NCBI RefSeq assembly: GCF_001949145.1
Contig: NW_019091371.1
Location: forward strand, 616,362 to 680,361
Direction of reading: 5' to 3'
Source: Acanthaster planci
Taxonomy: Eukaryota > Echinodermata > Asteroidea > Valvatida > Acanthasteridae
DNA: 64,000 nucleotides
Of the stretch, positions 1 through 14,200 are shown piece by piece. Every line of letters starts with the position of its first letter. Within the stretch, counting starts at the first letter, position 1. The translations under genes were made by a program, and so were the position numbers. The notes beneath the pieces are model-generated. The model saw only the letters and a list, made by a program, of their open reading frames with translations, was not told the DNA's origin and searched no databases.

Positions 1-2065
1 TTCTTGTAAACACGACCCAAATTAAGAGCTGCAAAGAGAATAACAAGAGGTGTTATGAGAGACTGGTTACAATAAAAGAATTTCTTGCACAGGACAAGCA
101 TGTCATCTTTAATAATCTGATCGCAAACCATTCAAATTGTTACGTGGCAGAGCCAGACCAAACAGCTAACAATTGGATACTGCCTTATTTTCCCATATGC
201 CACTGCTAACACTGATGTGAGCCAATTCAAAAATATTAGAACATTTCAAGCCTTAAGTGGGCATGCATTAATACACCAATTAGTGCATGTACATACATTC
301 AATAGACTCCAAGCAGACTTCAAAACAATACAACAGTGGGAAGCAATCGGTTGAGATTTGGTGTCCAACACCAAGGATACATACCTTCCCAGGGACACAT
401 TTCCCTTGGGGGGTAAACTAAAGGAGGCATGGTAGGAAGGAGGCAAGAAACAAAATGCAAACATAATTCACTCATCCAAAATAGGGTGACTGACTGAGGT
501 CTTGACATGGGCATGTCATTGCATGCAATCAATGGGGACATTCTGTCATAAATCAAAATCCAAGACATTACACTGAGGGATATTCAAAACAACAGAAAGA
601 AAAAGGCTGTAATATCATGAATCAGGGAATCAATGTTGGTTACTACATGTAAGTAAGATACATGGAAGTCACACTTGACAATGACTAGAGGTGTGCTTTG
701 CCTGTCTTCATGATCAAAAACCCCTCTGACATTACTGCCCAACCGGATTCCTTCCAGTACTACTGGTCTATGAATGTGTAGCCCACGTAGTAACTCAATA
801 CAAGTTTGAGCTTCTAAACACACAACACTTTATTTCCAGAGATGACATGAGCGGTCTACTGCTCAAGACTTTGGATATCCTGATCATCACAGTGTTATCT
901 TCAATCATACTGGTTATATCTAGGGGGGAGATATATATACAATGGTCTGGACACTTGTTCCAGGAAGTAACTTAGCTGAGACAATGGCAGAAGCACTGGG
1001 ACATTACCATGCACTATCAAGAAAAAAAAACCAAGTTGAATTGGCATTTGTGGTTTACAGGATGCAATGTTTTCATTTCAAGTTATGTTTCATTCCGAAC
1101 ATTTTACATGCTCACAAATTGGGCTCCTCTTGTTTTGCCTAACTCATGGTTTCTTTTCCACAATGATGTAGTCACTTATACTTTACATACTTGGAAATCA
1201 TTGATAGAAGTCTGGTTTCCAGCCTTTCAAGTGCAGTATGTTTGTGCAATTTTTTAATCACAATAATATGTACATGACAACCATTTAATAACCACCAAGT
1301 TGGACAAGAAAGAATTGGCCATTTATAAATTCAAGGGTAAAGGTTGATAGTGTAATTGAAAGCATTAGACTACAGACGGGATTTGTATAGACATGTACAT
1401 GTACAGTGAGGCAGTAAGAGAGTTATTGCATTAGTAAGTCTTTTCAATGCAGTACTGTAGTCAAGACCATCAGCCATCCAGATACGTGTCATATCACAAG
1501 TCATTAAATAAACAATGACATAGGTATCACTTTGTCACAGCTCATCCAATCACGTGTGGACTTGTGATGGACTCCATAGCACTGCGTCACTGTTTTGGAA
1601 CTCAACATGCCAGGATGGTGGAATGGCAGTTTTTGATGGGTGAACATTTCAAACTCTGTGTTGTTTTTATCCCAACAATCAAAGACTCAGTGCCATGCAA
1701 GAGTACAACTTGCCCCCCAGAAATGGAAGTTATTCTTTGCTCGCTCATTCATGTAACTGGTGTTGCCATGCCTATTTAAATGCAGATCCTCAACGTACAT
1801 TAAAAAACAGACACACAAGAGGATCAAGAAAACTTTCCTGACAATGCCCAAGGGATGCAACTGCCAAAGGATATTACAAAACTCTCCAGATGCCACAGAT
1901 GAATGAAGCACATAGAACAATCCCACTTAAAAGAACAAATTTACCAATTTCAGAGTGAGCAGCATTGTCTGGATATATGCTTGAAAAAAAAGGTTCATTA
2001 GGTAGGCACAATTTAGGGAGTTTGCATATTCATGATGTTAAATATTCATGAGTAGGTATACTGAC
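1..2065 (-). other. IQSEC intron 10 (partial), mostly unremarkable
   Basis: This is non-coding DNA left of exon 10. Apart from the candidate microexon at 385-417 I find no open frame resembling an IQSEC C-terminus, no element with clear ends and no repeat array. Confidence 0.6.
385..417 (-). CDS. Candidate 33-nt microexon of IQSEC
   Basis: On the minus strand a long pyrimidine tract (TTTCTTGCCTCCTTCCTACC and onward to CCTCCTTTAG) precedes 33 bases that end AAG|GTATGT. If exon 10 (one base over) splices here, the frame stays open and adds about 11 residues reading VYPPREMCPWE, again ending one base over. Phase fits and both splice sites are strong. I do not recognise the peptide, so this rests on splice signals alone. 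Confidence 0.3.
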
Positions 2066-2218
2066 CTCCAATTCTAATGTCTTCCATCTCATTGACTTCT
2101 TGGACTGCCTCTCTCAGGTCAGCCACAAACTTCATCTTGTCTTCCTGGGAGTTGGCGCAGAAGGTGATGAGTGTACGGTTGTTCATAGATGCTACTAGGC
2201 GGATTCCGTGGTGATAAT
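2066..2218 (-). CDS. IQSEC: IQSEC exon 10: end of PH domain and C-terminal helix
   Basis: This 153-nt exon lies between CTGTATAG and GGAG|GTCAGT. Its first two bases complete Tyr, giving [20 protein letters not shown] then [20 protein letters not shown] and [11 protein letters not shown]. It matches QYYPNGIRLTS...RKKFTDDLRESIAEVQEMEKHRIE, the last PH strands and C-terminal helix of vertebrate IQSEC. It ends with one base over. No stop codon occurs, so the protein continues in exons to the left. Confidence 0.94.
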
Positions 2219-5200
2219 CTATACAGAAGGACATATAATTCATTATCTGCTCTCTGAGATTGTGTCACTGTGGATTTAGAGATGAAGGTAATCTGACCAA
2301 GAGGGAAAGATTACGAACACTATCATTGATAACTTTTAATGCAGATACTAAAAACAGTGCAAGACAATTGGAAATCACGTTGTTCAGACAAGATGGAGTC
2401 TTTGTTGTTTGGAGAATAATTGAAAGAAGCGAAGATCAAGCGACCATAGTGGCCAGAGGCCAGAGCTGAAATGATGAAGATGATCAGTATATTTATTTAG
2501 CCTTGTGAAAAGATGACAGATTTAAAATTCAGTCATACAGTTCAGGGAAAAAAGAATTTTCAAAATGTCACAAAATGTCCCTCTTTAGGAAATGTTCCAG
2601 GCATGCAGTCATTGTATACTGAAAAAAGTGTGTTCATTTCAGGTTAACAAAATAAAGAAAATCTCATTCAAAAGCAATCTATAGACATTCAAATGCAAAT
2701 CCTTGGGACCGAAGTACTATGTTGATGAAAATCATATATGTGAGGGCTTTTTGTTCTTAAGGAGACCCAGATTTCAAAGCTGTTTTATCTCCACGAACAA
2801 ATGCATTAACCAAGCTGAGCAGATGGTCCAAGCAATCAAGATTAAAAGCCTGTTTGGATCAGCAAACAAGAGGCATTTCAGCTTTCCATTACTGATTGAC
2901 AAGGTCATTTAAATACACTTCAAACATCAAGAATGTGTCATTTAAAACTCATTGAGTTGTGTGCCTGGCATTGCAATCTGTTTATGGATTCAAATCAGGC
3001 TGTACCGCATGTTTGGGAATTTGTTGTTTACAAATTCAAAATACTGTGAGAGCTATTTCTATATTTACTATATTCTCTGCATGAAGTTACAACAAAGGAA
3101 CTTGCCATTATATTATTATTACTGTTTGGTGAACTGTTAATGTATCTAACAGCACTGAAGGGCACTTGCTATATTCACACACAATAAGACTAAACAGTTC
3201 ACGGAACAGATTAATTTTAATGACCGACTGTTGTAAGCCCAACTGCAACTTGGATAAGACTACCACATAATGAGCGAACCACCGCATTTCTCCTGTGCTG
3301 AACCTCAAGAGGGTTGGTTGTTCTGATCCTAACCAAATCTTCTGAAAGGCTTTAAGAGCCTTTGAGAACAGGCCTACATCAATGAAGATACTTACATTGT
3401 GATGAAAAATCCAGCACACAAGCAGCATGTAGTGGAAAGGCCTTCTTGAAGCCATATATACTCCCTGTCTTCTTCTTGTATAGTTTAGTGACCTTTGGGG
3501 AAGAACAGCTGATTATCAACAGATATATCTTGTTGGAAGTTTTAGAACAGTCTGCAGAAAAAGTTATCTTGAAATCTTGATTTCCAGCAAAGCTGTACAT
3601 TTATCTTGCATAAACATCAAAACAACTATACCAAATCTGTATTTTTCAAGTTACGGTCCACCTCATTGTTTGTTGACATTTAAATGTGGGGCTTTATATA
3701 TTTCATTTCCTAAACTAATGCCCAATAGCTAAATTCCACATTCACCTTTCCAAGGTACAGTCCATTATTTGTCATCTGTGCATTATGCTTGTCTGAGGCA
3801 ACAAAAGTGCTCAAAATGTAACGGATGCCTAACAATTAACCTGATACGTTTCAGCTCAGTGAATACTGTATATTCTGAAAAATTCCAGGATCTTGATTTC
3901 AAATCAAGAGTTGGCAAATCATGTTTTGAGTTGCCCATGAAGTCAGCATGCTGAACTCTTCTCTTTCAGTGGATTGTAGTTACAGACTGTCATACATTGA
4001 ATCAACAAGTTATAATAACTGCATATGCATGTACATCACGTCATTGCTTGCACAGGCCTTGCAGAATTAAACATGATCTGCTAGTAGCAATCTTCAGAAC
4101 ATCTTCAGATGCATTGTTGGCCTTGTTTCATTATTTCTTACAAAATGACAGCTGACCAAATAGGATTATTGACAGTATCTTTGAACTATGCTTTTCAACA
4201 ATAACTTTGTCAGTGCTTTTTTGACAGCTGAAAATGATAGATTGTACCTTTAATAGATGAAAAACAAATTCGTTTCCTGTTTAAGACATATGCAAAAGTG
4301 CATGCACTCCTTGTACAAACAGCATTTGGACTTGATGATAACATCAATGTAACTATGTTGCCATGTACCATGAGCATATCATTGAAGAGAAACACATGTC
4401 TAAGATGTTTCTTGTCCTTCTTGGTGGGATCATAGACTTCAGACAAGCTGCACTTATGGACTAAACGACGATGAGGCTCAGCTAAAATCTAGAGAGAAAA
4501 ACCAAAACAGTCTGTTCTAATACTTTGTATTTGTAAACATCAATTAAGTTGATGAAAAATTCCTTTGTAGATTAGACTAACAGTTTGGTCAGAAATGCAT
4601 GGCTAACTAGATAACACTGGTGAAATGTTGCTTCCCTTTAACTTTAACAGNNNNNNNNNNNNNNNNNNNNNNNNNNNNNNNNNNNNNNNNNNNNNNNNNN
4701 NNNNNNNNNNNNNNNNNNNNNNNNNNNNNNNNNNNNNNNNNNNNNNNNNNNNNNNNNNNNNNNNNNNNNNNNNNNNNNNNNNNNNNNNNNNNNNNNNNNN
4801 NNNNNNNNNNNNNNNNNNNNNNNNNNNNNNNNNNNNNNNNNNNNNNNNNNNNNNNNNNNNNNNNNNNNNNNNNNNNNNNNNNNNNNNNNNNNNNNNNNNN
4901 NNNNNNNNNNNNNNNNNNNNNNNNNNNNNNNNNNNNNNNNNNNNNNNNNNNNNNNNNNNNNNNNNNNNNNNNNNNNNNNNNNNNNNNNNNNNNNNNNNNN
5001 NNNNNNNNNNNNNNNNNNNNNNNNNNNNNNNNNNNNNNNNNNNNNNNNNNNNNNNNNNNNNNNNNNNNNNNNNNNNNNNNNNNNNNNNNNNNNNNNNNNN
5101 NNNNNNNNNNNNNNNNNNNNNNNNNNNNNNNNNNNNNNNNNNNNNNNNNNNNNNNNNNNNNNNNNNNNNNNNNNNNNNNNNNNNNNNNNNNNNNNNNNNN

Positions 5201-8200
5201 NNNNNNNNNNNNNNNNNNNNNNNNNNNNNNNNNNNNNNNNNNNNNNNNNNNTGTTAGGGTCCTCAGTCCTCCAACAGGTGAAGGATTGAGGACTGTTAGG
5301 GTTAAAGTATAAAGTTTTATCAGTACATAATACCCGCAACTAAACATCACTGACATGCTGCTTTCACCGGGTATTACCTATTTTCATTTTATAAAAAAAC
5401 TTTTACATTTAGGAGATGTCATCAAGTAACACTTCTGGTTTTTACATCTGTTAAAGTCATAAAAATCAAAGGCTTGAGGTCAGTGAAAACCAGAATGATA
5501 CATGTTGCATGAGTGGTATGAGTTGAATAAAGCAACTTTACCACAAGGTGGCAAGTCTGTTTTTCAGAACATACCGGTCTATTGCCGCTGATGCTCTGTT
5601 CAATCTTGAAGACAACACTGGTGTGGTCCATTCCTGGCTGAAATGGATGGTGCTGGATGCGATTGTAGATGCCATGAAGGAGTTCTGGGTCAATATCACA
5701 GCCATCATCAATGCCTACAACCATGACCAGCACACAAACATCTGAAATATTTGGCTTCACCTCATTTTTGTAATAACTGGATTAGATGAAAATGTGTAAA
5801 CATCTTTTAAAAAAACAGTTTATAGATGGAAGTGAAAAAGTTCACCTGCAACCATATACATGTACATGTGGTGACACTTAAAGATTCTCCATGGAATGTT
5901 TCAGTCCATTTATGGTAGGTCTCATCTTCCCAAGAAAATGGGACTTTTGTGGATTTGAAACTCCCACAAAAATGTTCCACAAAAAAATACTGTGTAGATA
6001 ATTTGACGAGCTACTTCCTCAATATCGGAGAAAATGGCAGAAAGCTTTCAAGACGTTGAAACTGCCACAACCTGAAAGGGCAGACACTGTGGTATCACAA
6101 CTAGGCTTGAGCATGGTTGGGAGATGAGGCACCACAAGGCAATCTGGTAATTTGGGTACCTTTTCCATACCTTTCTGGCGAAAAAAATTACAAGACTTTG
6201 CTCAAGAGAAACTTGGTATTTAATCAATCATTTTACTTACCACTGAGGTTTTTCACAAAGTCTTGCAATTTCATGCGTCTCTCTGGCTTCACATTGGGAC
6301 TATGTAGGTCAGTGTTCAGCATGATGATAGCAAATGCTAGAATGAAGATGGTATCTGGTTTCTGGAAGGACCTGGTCACATCACCATTGCAGATACAGTA
6401 ACGCTGTGCAAATGCCTAGGTTGTGATCAAGTAATCAAAGTAGTTTCTTACTGATTAGATCACGTACATGTATGTTCATGCCCTCACTTACTTGCTGCGC
6501 ATGCGCCAGAAGCCAGTAAAACGGCTCTTGACTTTGGCAGGTGGACCCAAATATAATCGATCAACATCAAGCTCAGATACAGTTGTTTGACCCTCATTTC
6601 CCTACTAATTAGAATTTAACACACTCAAAGTTCCTTTTGCTAACTTGCAAACTATAAAAATTTATTTTCTGCCCAATTTTTGCCCGTCTTTGTCACGTAC
6701 CTCCAAAGTAACAGAGTCAGAAGTTGGAAGTGAAGCAAACATTTTAGAGGAGATTTATTTTAGTTTTGCCGGGTTTTCCCTGACATTTCTCTACTTGTAA
6801 ATGCTGAGGAATATAATGAAAGCTCTAATGAGAAAGTACCATACATGTACAAGAAGGAAACTGTATGAATGAGAACGGAAAGTTTTTGTTGTGCCTTTTA
6901 GTCGGGTAATTTGACGTGACTTTATGCATTCATGCAATGCAGTAGGCCAAATCGTACCCAAACGCACTCGTATCCAGGGGTGTGTACATACGTGTGCACC
7001 ATGCCCAAAATCCAGACATGTCATTTTTGACCGCTGCAAAACTCAATGTGGAAATTCGAACCAGCAACAAAAACGAATCGCATTTCAGACAAATGGCTCT
7101 AGATCTTGAAAAAAAATGAGCTGATATATGCCAACAATTGATCAGTCTTCCAGACAGTATTATTGAAGATCTGAGGGGAAGTGTGAAAATTGGGTACAAA
7201 GTAAGGTGAAAAACACGGAAAATGATGAATATGGGTTCCAATGAAAAACGGCGTGAATTTAAAAAAATGGTTTTCTTCCTAGAATTAATAACCTTTTGTG
7301 TGCATAAGAGTCTTTCATGTGGCATCAAAGTTATTTTAAGGTAAACTTGGCAAAATTGTGAAAATTAGACACAAAGCTTGGTAAAAAAAGGTTAATTTTT
7401 CATAATTACACTTTGTCGTAAAATTCACATTTTCCAATTTCTTTGATTATTTTCCAGTGATCTTTCTTACCAGAAGTTATTACATATCACCATTTGATAG
7501 ACTCTTGGCAATTTATTCACACACAAGGTCTTCAAGGGAAATACTGTAACAGGACAAATCCCTCACCTGGGTCACCTCCGATATGCATCGTCTGCTACAA
7601 TAATTTTTCAGGCTGACGACCATTTTGTCACTCTTGCGCATGCACGAAAAATGCATACACAGTCTATAGGGACCGAACATACGTGAGATCATAACGAATC
7701 ACGAAGTTCATGGTTTTGCAGATTTTGGTCACGTTCGAATGATTTTTTGGTCTCAAGAAAAGTTGGGTTGGCCATTTCCTTCTGGCAAAACATTGCTGAA
7801 ATGCATGTACATATGTATATCACTAATGATTCAGTTTAAAAGACTTCAAACCTCTTTGTGACACGTAGGCAAGGTGGGTTTCTTTCTTGAACAATTTAAT
7901 ACTTATATCTCTGAAATCCTCAGTCATTTTTGCTATCTTCACTGAACATGGAGATCCAAATCTACATGTTTGCTTCTACAGCATACAGTTACTCCTAAAA
8001 CCCTGCTACCATAAAGGAAATCATGCAAGCTAACTTGAATAACCACTGGAGGGAATAATGCTTATGCTCTGGGTGCAAAGAAAGCCACTCAAATCTGGAC
8101 ATTTCATCATGCACCGGTATCTGATATTTGTACAGTGTCTGGCCTATAGTACCCTACATGACTCATTCGATATTCAGGCATGCAACTTGGACTTTGACAA

Positions 8201-11200
8201 AAACTGAGAAAATTCTCATCTTTCCGAGATTTTGTACCACGTTTTTCAGTTTTCATTGGCATGAGTGTGAGGTGAATAACAAGGAATCAGCTGATCCAAG
8301 GAAAAGTTGCACGCCTGAACATTAGGTTTCTCACAGTGCCATATTTTGTTCCATGAGTGGAAAAAGCTCAAATGAGATTATTTCAAGAGGAGTTGCATCA
8401 CATTCCTGATGTGCATCTGGCAGGGGTTGGGGGGAACAGTTAAGTGTTAGTTATACCTCCATGAGCCTCTCTATCTTCTGAGCTTCTCCTGGTAGCCTGA
8501 ATGCTGTTTGGAATTTGCGTAATGCCTCATCTATGCACATATCACGGAAGTTCATCTCATCTACAAAACACCTGGTGAAACACAAAAGCCATGATTAAAA
8601 ATCCTCGATGATTTGAAGACAGGCTCTAAATGTCAATTGGTGATAACACAGGGGAGTATCTTAATCAATAGTTTTACATATTACACAGGGGTCTTAGCTT
8701 CAAGATAAAAAATAAATGCAAATACGAACTGGTAACTGCTATCAATATCGATCACAGATAAGAGCATGTTGGTTTCAAAATTCCATTGATTTCTTGCATA
8801 ATATTTCACATAATCCTTATAGCCAACCTATCAAACCATTTCTGGACAAACCTAAGTAAAAGATCTGCTGCAGCACCATGCATTTTTTGGCTTGGTGCTA
8901 CAGCAAACCTTTGAACTTGCCACCTTCACCATGAATAGCTTCAAAGCTCATCCAGACAATTATTCAAGAATGGCACTGTGAAAAGTATGTATTTACTGCT
9001 GACCATGATGATTATTCTCATAAAAAAATGCATTCTATTTGGGATTGTAATCAGTGTTATAGAGAGGAAGGATGGAAGTGTGATAAACTTAACCTTGTTC
9101 AGGATAGTTTTATTACCCTTGAGTTCTGCGCAAGGAACCACAATTAACATACCTCAAACATGATTATTTTGAGGATCTGCTCATTTTAATAAATACTTGA
9201 GGAACAGGAGGATGACTGTCATAGAGGAACAACAGATTTATCAATTAACTTTTTAATGACAGATCCACAGGATTTACCTACTGGTAATTCTACTACTAAT
9301 CTCTGACCTGTCAAACCATGAGAAAATTGGGTGCCATGGTCACATTTGAAGGCATCTTTTGCCTTGTTTTTACATGTAGATTACACTTTGCAAGTGGAAA
9401 GCAATAATGATTGACAACAATTTTTGCACTTTTAAATTGCTGAACAGTTTGACATTCACATAAAATGTAAAGTCCGCAACCTTTACTATCATTAAACATG
9501 TAAAGTAATGATTGGTCAGAGGTTTGACGGGTTAAAAAACAGATGATGAGGTCACCAGCCTTGATCTAAGGGTCAGTATAATTGTGAGATGAGGTTTGAC
9601 TATGTTCTTGAATATTCAAATGCACTTCCACCATTCTATTGGTTAGTTCCTGCTGTATGGATTAGTACTGATCCACTGGCTTTTCCAGCCCACCTTCTGA
9701 TTAATGGGGGAACTCTACCATCAGTGATCAGTTAGTTTGATGCAAGACTCAGTGGCTTCATTACAACACTCTCCATACATGACAGGGAAATCGTATACAA
9801 CTCAGAAAAAGTAAAAAAATAAACTTAAAGTCAATTTTTTGGCTTATTCCACAAAAATTGTAAATGAACTTTTCACTGAAATCCAACCCCTTATGCAGTC
9901 TCCCTCTAAGTCACTTTGGCATCAGATAACCAAGGAACTGTGGTATTTAACATTCTGCTTGCTTGAATGATTATTTAGCATCGTTTTTTCATTTGCAGTT
10001 GTAGTGAATAGACATCAAATCAAAAGGTTACTTTTTGCCATATTTTTACTTGTTACTTCCTGGTTTGAGTCCATGCCTAAAAACCTTTCAAAACCAATTC
10101 ATGTTTGTTATGTGTTGAAGCATGACACTGATGCCACCATGAGAAATCTAGCAAAAAATAACCCTGAAATGATTGGACCAATTCTCTGACCAAGCCTCAT
10201 TGACGTCAGCAGTCAGGATGAGTGTACTGTGCCCAAGTGATGTGAATTAGGTGTACAGGAAACCACAACCATGCCGCATAGGTCAATGCAAATATTTGTT
10301 AGGAATTGCTTCAATGCCAGAAACAGTAGGAAAAATTGTACGTGGGAGTGGCCCAGTCTTCAAAAGATAGTTCCTGTCTGTACTGCTTTACATTTTAAAG
10401 TGATAAATACTTTTGGAGAACATAACATGTAATAGTAAAGCTTGAATGAAAACATAAAAGTTGCTTGAGTTGCTGTGATGCCATTTCAGAAAAAGCCTCT
10501 GGATGTCGGTGTGGCAGTTTGATAATGAAGAAAAATGGTTTCTGTATTTCTTCTATGATTGGAAATGATCGATATTTATAGTTTTGCTTTCTCTAGACCA
10601 TAAGCAATTTTTTTTCTTCTCACAAATAAGCAGTTTTATGATGATGTGTTAACCACTTGCTGCTGGGTTTAATTTGAAGTTGCATGATGTATCCCCGGGG
10701 GATTTTCAAGATTTTCTGTTTCCAAAATTTTTCAAAAAATCATAACTTCTTTTGCAGGACATTTACACCCGCACGAATGACTGTCTGGTGGCTACTCTAA
10801 TCTGACAGAAACATCTACTGATTCCCGGGTATTTCAGCAAGGCCCTGCTGCCTTGTACAAAGAGCCCAGATTGTGTGCTGTTACATAATTTTCTTTTGTT
10901 CCCGAAAATGGCCCAGTGCGCAGATGGTGTCTTTTCAACAGGGGCCAGATTAGCGTGCAGTGGTATTGTACCGCTCATCACTTTTGCGCTTTTGTCCCCG
11001 GTGGTAATCTGCTCACGCTAAATGCCGCAAACAGGGGTATAATCTTTCAAAACAATGACGGATTTCCTCTGCTAATGACAACTGAAAAATGTTGGCAATT
11101 CCCAGCAGCTTGGTCTTTTCTTCTGAGTAAGGTCTTTTGTTACAAGGCTTTGGAAACCCCGGCAGCAAGTGGTTAATAAGATGGCCAACATTTGTAAACA

Positions 11201-14200
11201 GATTTTGAATTTTTTTATTCAGAAGTTTATATGCCACACTCTATACACATGTAGAGTACAATTAAACTAAACAACACACAGGTAACACAAAAAATAGAAA
11301 AAATATATTGTTTTGGAAAAGACCAGTGAAATCTCATCCAGAAACAGAAGCAGAAATCTAACCAACCCCCTTACCCTAAACCATGCTACATCTCAACAAA
11401 AGTTTGACTTACTCTAGGACAAGCATGTTGAAATCCTTCTGGAGATTACCAAGATATTCTCCAATCTTAGCCTTACTCAACCCCGTCCGGTTCAGAAGGA
11501 ACTTGGCGACTTCATTGGGCGAGTTCTCCACAAATTTATTATCCACTAGAAACTTGATCCCTTTCTCTGGTTTCCTTTTGGAAAGAAGAAGTGTAACTGT
11601 GAATTTACATGCGCAACAAAACAAATAAATGCTGACACTGGAATAGAAATAGAAACTGTGATTGATATTACAACTGATATGAGAACTACCATTAACACAA
11701 GGGTGTCAACAATGAACTTTTTGGAATCACTTTTTAAAAATGTCAAACAGAATAACGAATAAGCCAAGACAAACACAGTCCTGAAAACTGCAGTTCTGCC
11801 TGCTTGATTGCTGCATCTACACGTATGTTTAGTGTGAATTTCACATGTATCTTGCCCAAGTACATTTCATTCTTTAACCACAGACCAGACAGTAGCCATT
11901 TAACTCCTAGAACTGCAGGCCAGTAAATAGGCCACAAATTGCTTGCGTGGAAATCATGATTTGTATGTAAGGATGAAAGCAACAGTACCAGCAGGACTGC
12001 CAGCTTGTATTTCCAAAGTTATCAGACAAAACGGAGCCCCTCCAAAATTGCAATGGGGTGTAGGCATCAATTTACAAAGTGGTCTTCACGACAATGTTTA
12101 CGGGTGATCATTTCTGGATGAAAATATCTTCAGAAGTCATTGGTTGAGCCACTGATATTGAAGGAATATTAAAGGTAAGGAAATAAGCTTCAATTTGACA
12201 TGTGTCTTGAACAACCGAGAACACTTATATTTTCCTGATTGTCTGAAATACCGGTAGAAGTATTGCTCACTGTAGTCTATGGCAGCTTATTTACTGGTCT
12301 GCAAACCTAGAAGATACCAGTAACTGAAGGAGAGGTACTAGTACATGTGAGGGGTGCAAAGTACAGTGTAATATAGATCTTGACTTATCATTGCACTGGC
12401 TAGTGACGGGATGCAATTGTTTGCATCTTGTATTTTATGAGTCAATCATAATACTAATGCAGAAATGCTATGCAGAGTTCATGTACATTTTTTCTTACAT
12501 GTACACATGAACATGCTCAGGCTTTTAACAATGATTTGCATGGCCTGTTTGCTGATAAAAAGTTTTTGCTTCAAACATTAAATCCGAAGTCTATCTGTTC
12601 AGTTATGCATCTGAATGGAATGCTCCTTAACCCTTTTAAATTTTTAAAAGGACAACTAAAGGTATATTTTATATACCTTTATTTACATTTGTATAGTAAA
12701 TACTGATCTACTTATTAGTAAAAAACAGCGGGAAACAGTCAGAGAAACTTGATCTCAAGGTAGCACAATTCTAATAAATCTCCAAAGCTTGGCTGTCTAC
12801 ATGTACACGTCCAACACCATGGTGCACAATCAATGCACAGACTATGAATAACCTAGCTACATTTCCTTGAAGTATCAACTGAATAACTGTGTAACATGTT
12901 ACAAATTTTCCAATTTCACAATGATTCTGTCTCTTCCTGACTTTTTTGCACTGCACTGGTTGAAACATGCTCAATCGATCGTTCACAAACTACGTGTCCA
13001 TTCAGTAAGAAGTGGTGACACTGATAAATCACTGGTGTCTACTGGGGTGTTGTTTCCGATACTTACTTGTTAAAAAGATTGAGGCCAATCTTGTATCTTC
13101 TCCACCGGACAGCTGTCATAGGAATACTCAATACTGGGTCCATGGGCCGCTTCTCTAATGATTCCATGAAACTAGATTCTAATGAGAGACTGTCTATGCT
13201 GTCTGTAATACTAGAATCGTCCCCGAGTGTAAATCGAGAAGATGAGTTGCTTCCCTCACTACTCATACTGTCCCCTGTTTCTGATCGTGCCAAAGTCTTA
13301 ACTGGTACCCCAGCGGTCCCATTGACAAGTGTCCCATTTCGAGTTGCAACTTTGGTACTCTGACTCTTCCTCTTCCAGATGGGGGACTCCATACCACTGG
13401 CACTTCGTACCCTGGACACCAGCTGTTTGGATGTGGAGGTTGGGGGTGTGGATGCAGTGTGCCCTGACAGGCTGACGACTGGCAAGGATGCGCGCTTTTG
13501 CCGGGAGGTATGAACTTCATCATCCTCCGAGTCTGTGTCTATTGAGGATGTTGAGATGATCTTGTCTAGCATCGTCAAGGATCCCTCTGGTGTAGCGACA
13601 GTCACAGCTGGTACATCCTGCACTGAGTCGTGATCAAAATCACTGGTGGTGACAGTGGAGGCTAATGATATCTGGTCCGCCCTGTCAGACAGCTCCCCAC
13701 CACTCAGGGAGTTGGACCGCATTTTCTCTAATTCCTGAGCACTCTTTTTCCTTGCTAGAGCTTCAACAGATCCCACAGTGTGCATGCGTGGCCGTTCATA
13801 GGACTCCACTTGGGGTTGTGTCATGGATGGTTTGGGTTCTGTTGATGCATTCTGATTATCTGTTGATGAGGAACTGGCTTTCCGGTGTTGCACAGGACTC
13901 TCAACATCGAGTTTCCCATGGACACTTCCCCCATGTATTTCCTCTATGCCAGAGGATTGCTTCTGTACACTCTCTGTTGAGTCCTTTGGCACTGACATTC
14001 TGGGGCTGTGCCGCTGTGGTTTGGGAGAGTTGGTGGGAGAACCCTTGCGAGTGCGATCACCACTTTTGCTGCGGGAGAATGGCCAGTTTTTCTTCTTAGG
14101 AGAGATATCATCACCATTCTTGCTTCGAGAGCTTTTCTTGGCTCTCTTAGTGCTAGGACTGGTACTGCCCTCACTGTCTTTCACTACAGTCTTGGACACA

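Larger units (their letters stand above)
4489..5574 (-). other. IQSEC intron 7, containing an assembly gap
   Basis: Donor CCG|GTATGT at 5574 and acceptor TCTCTCTAG at 4489. Most of it is the 601-base run of N; the right flank of the gap is a small foldback element (see 5252-5305). Confidence 0.88.

Noticed and set aside
4607-5356. Long open frames through N-filled sequence (also 50479-51353)
   Set aside because: They exist only because N runs contain no stop codons.
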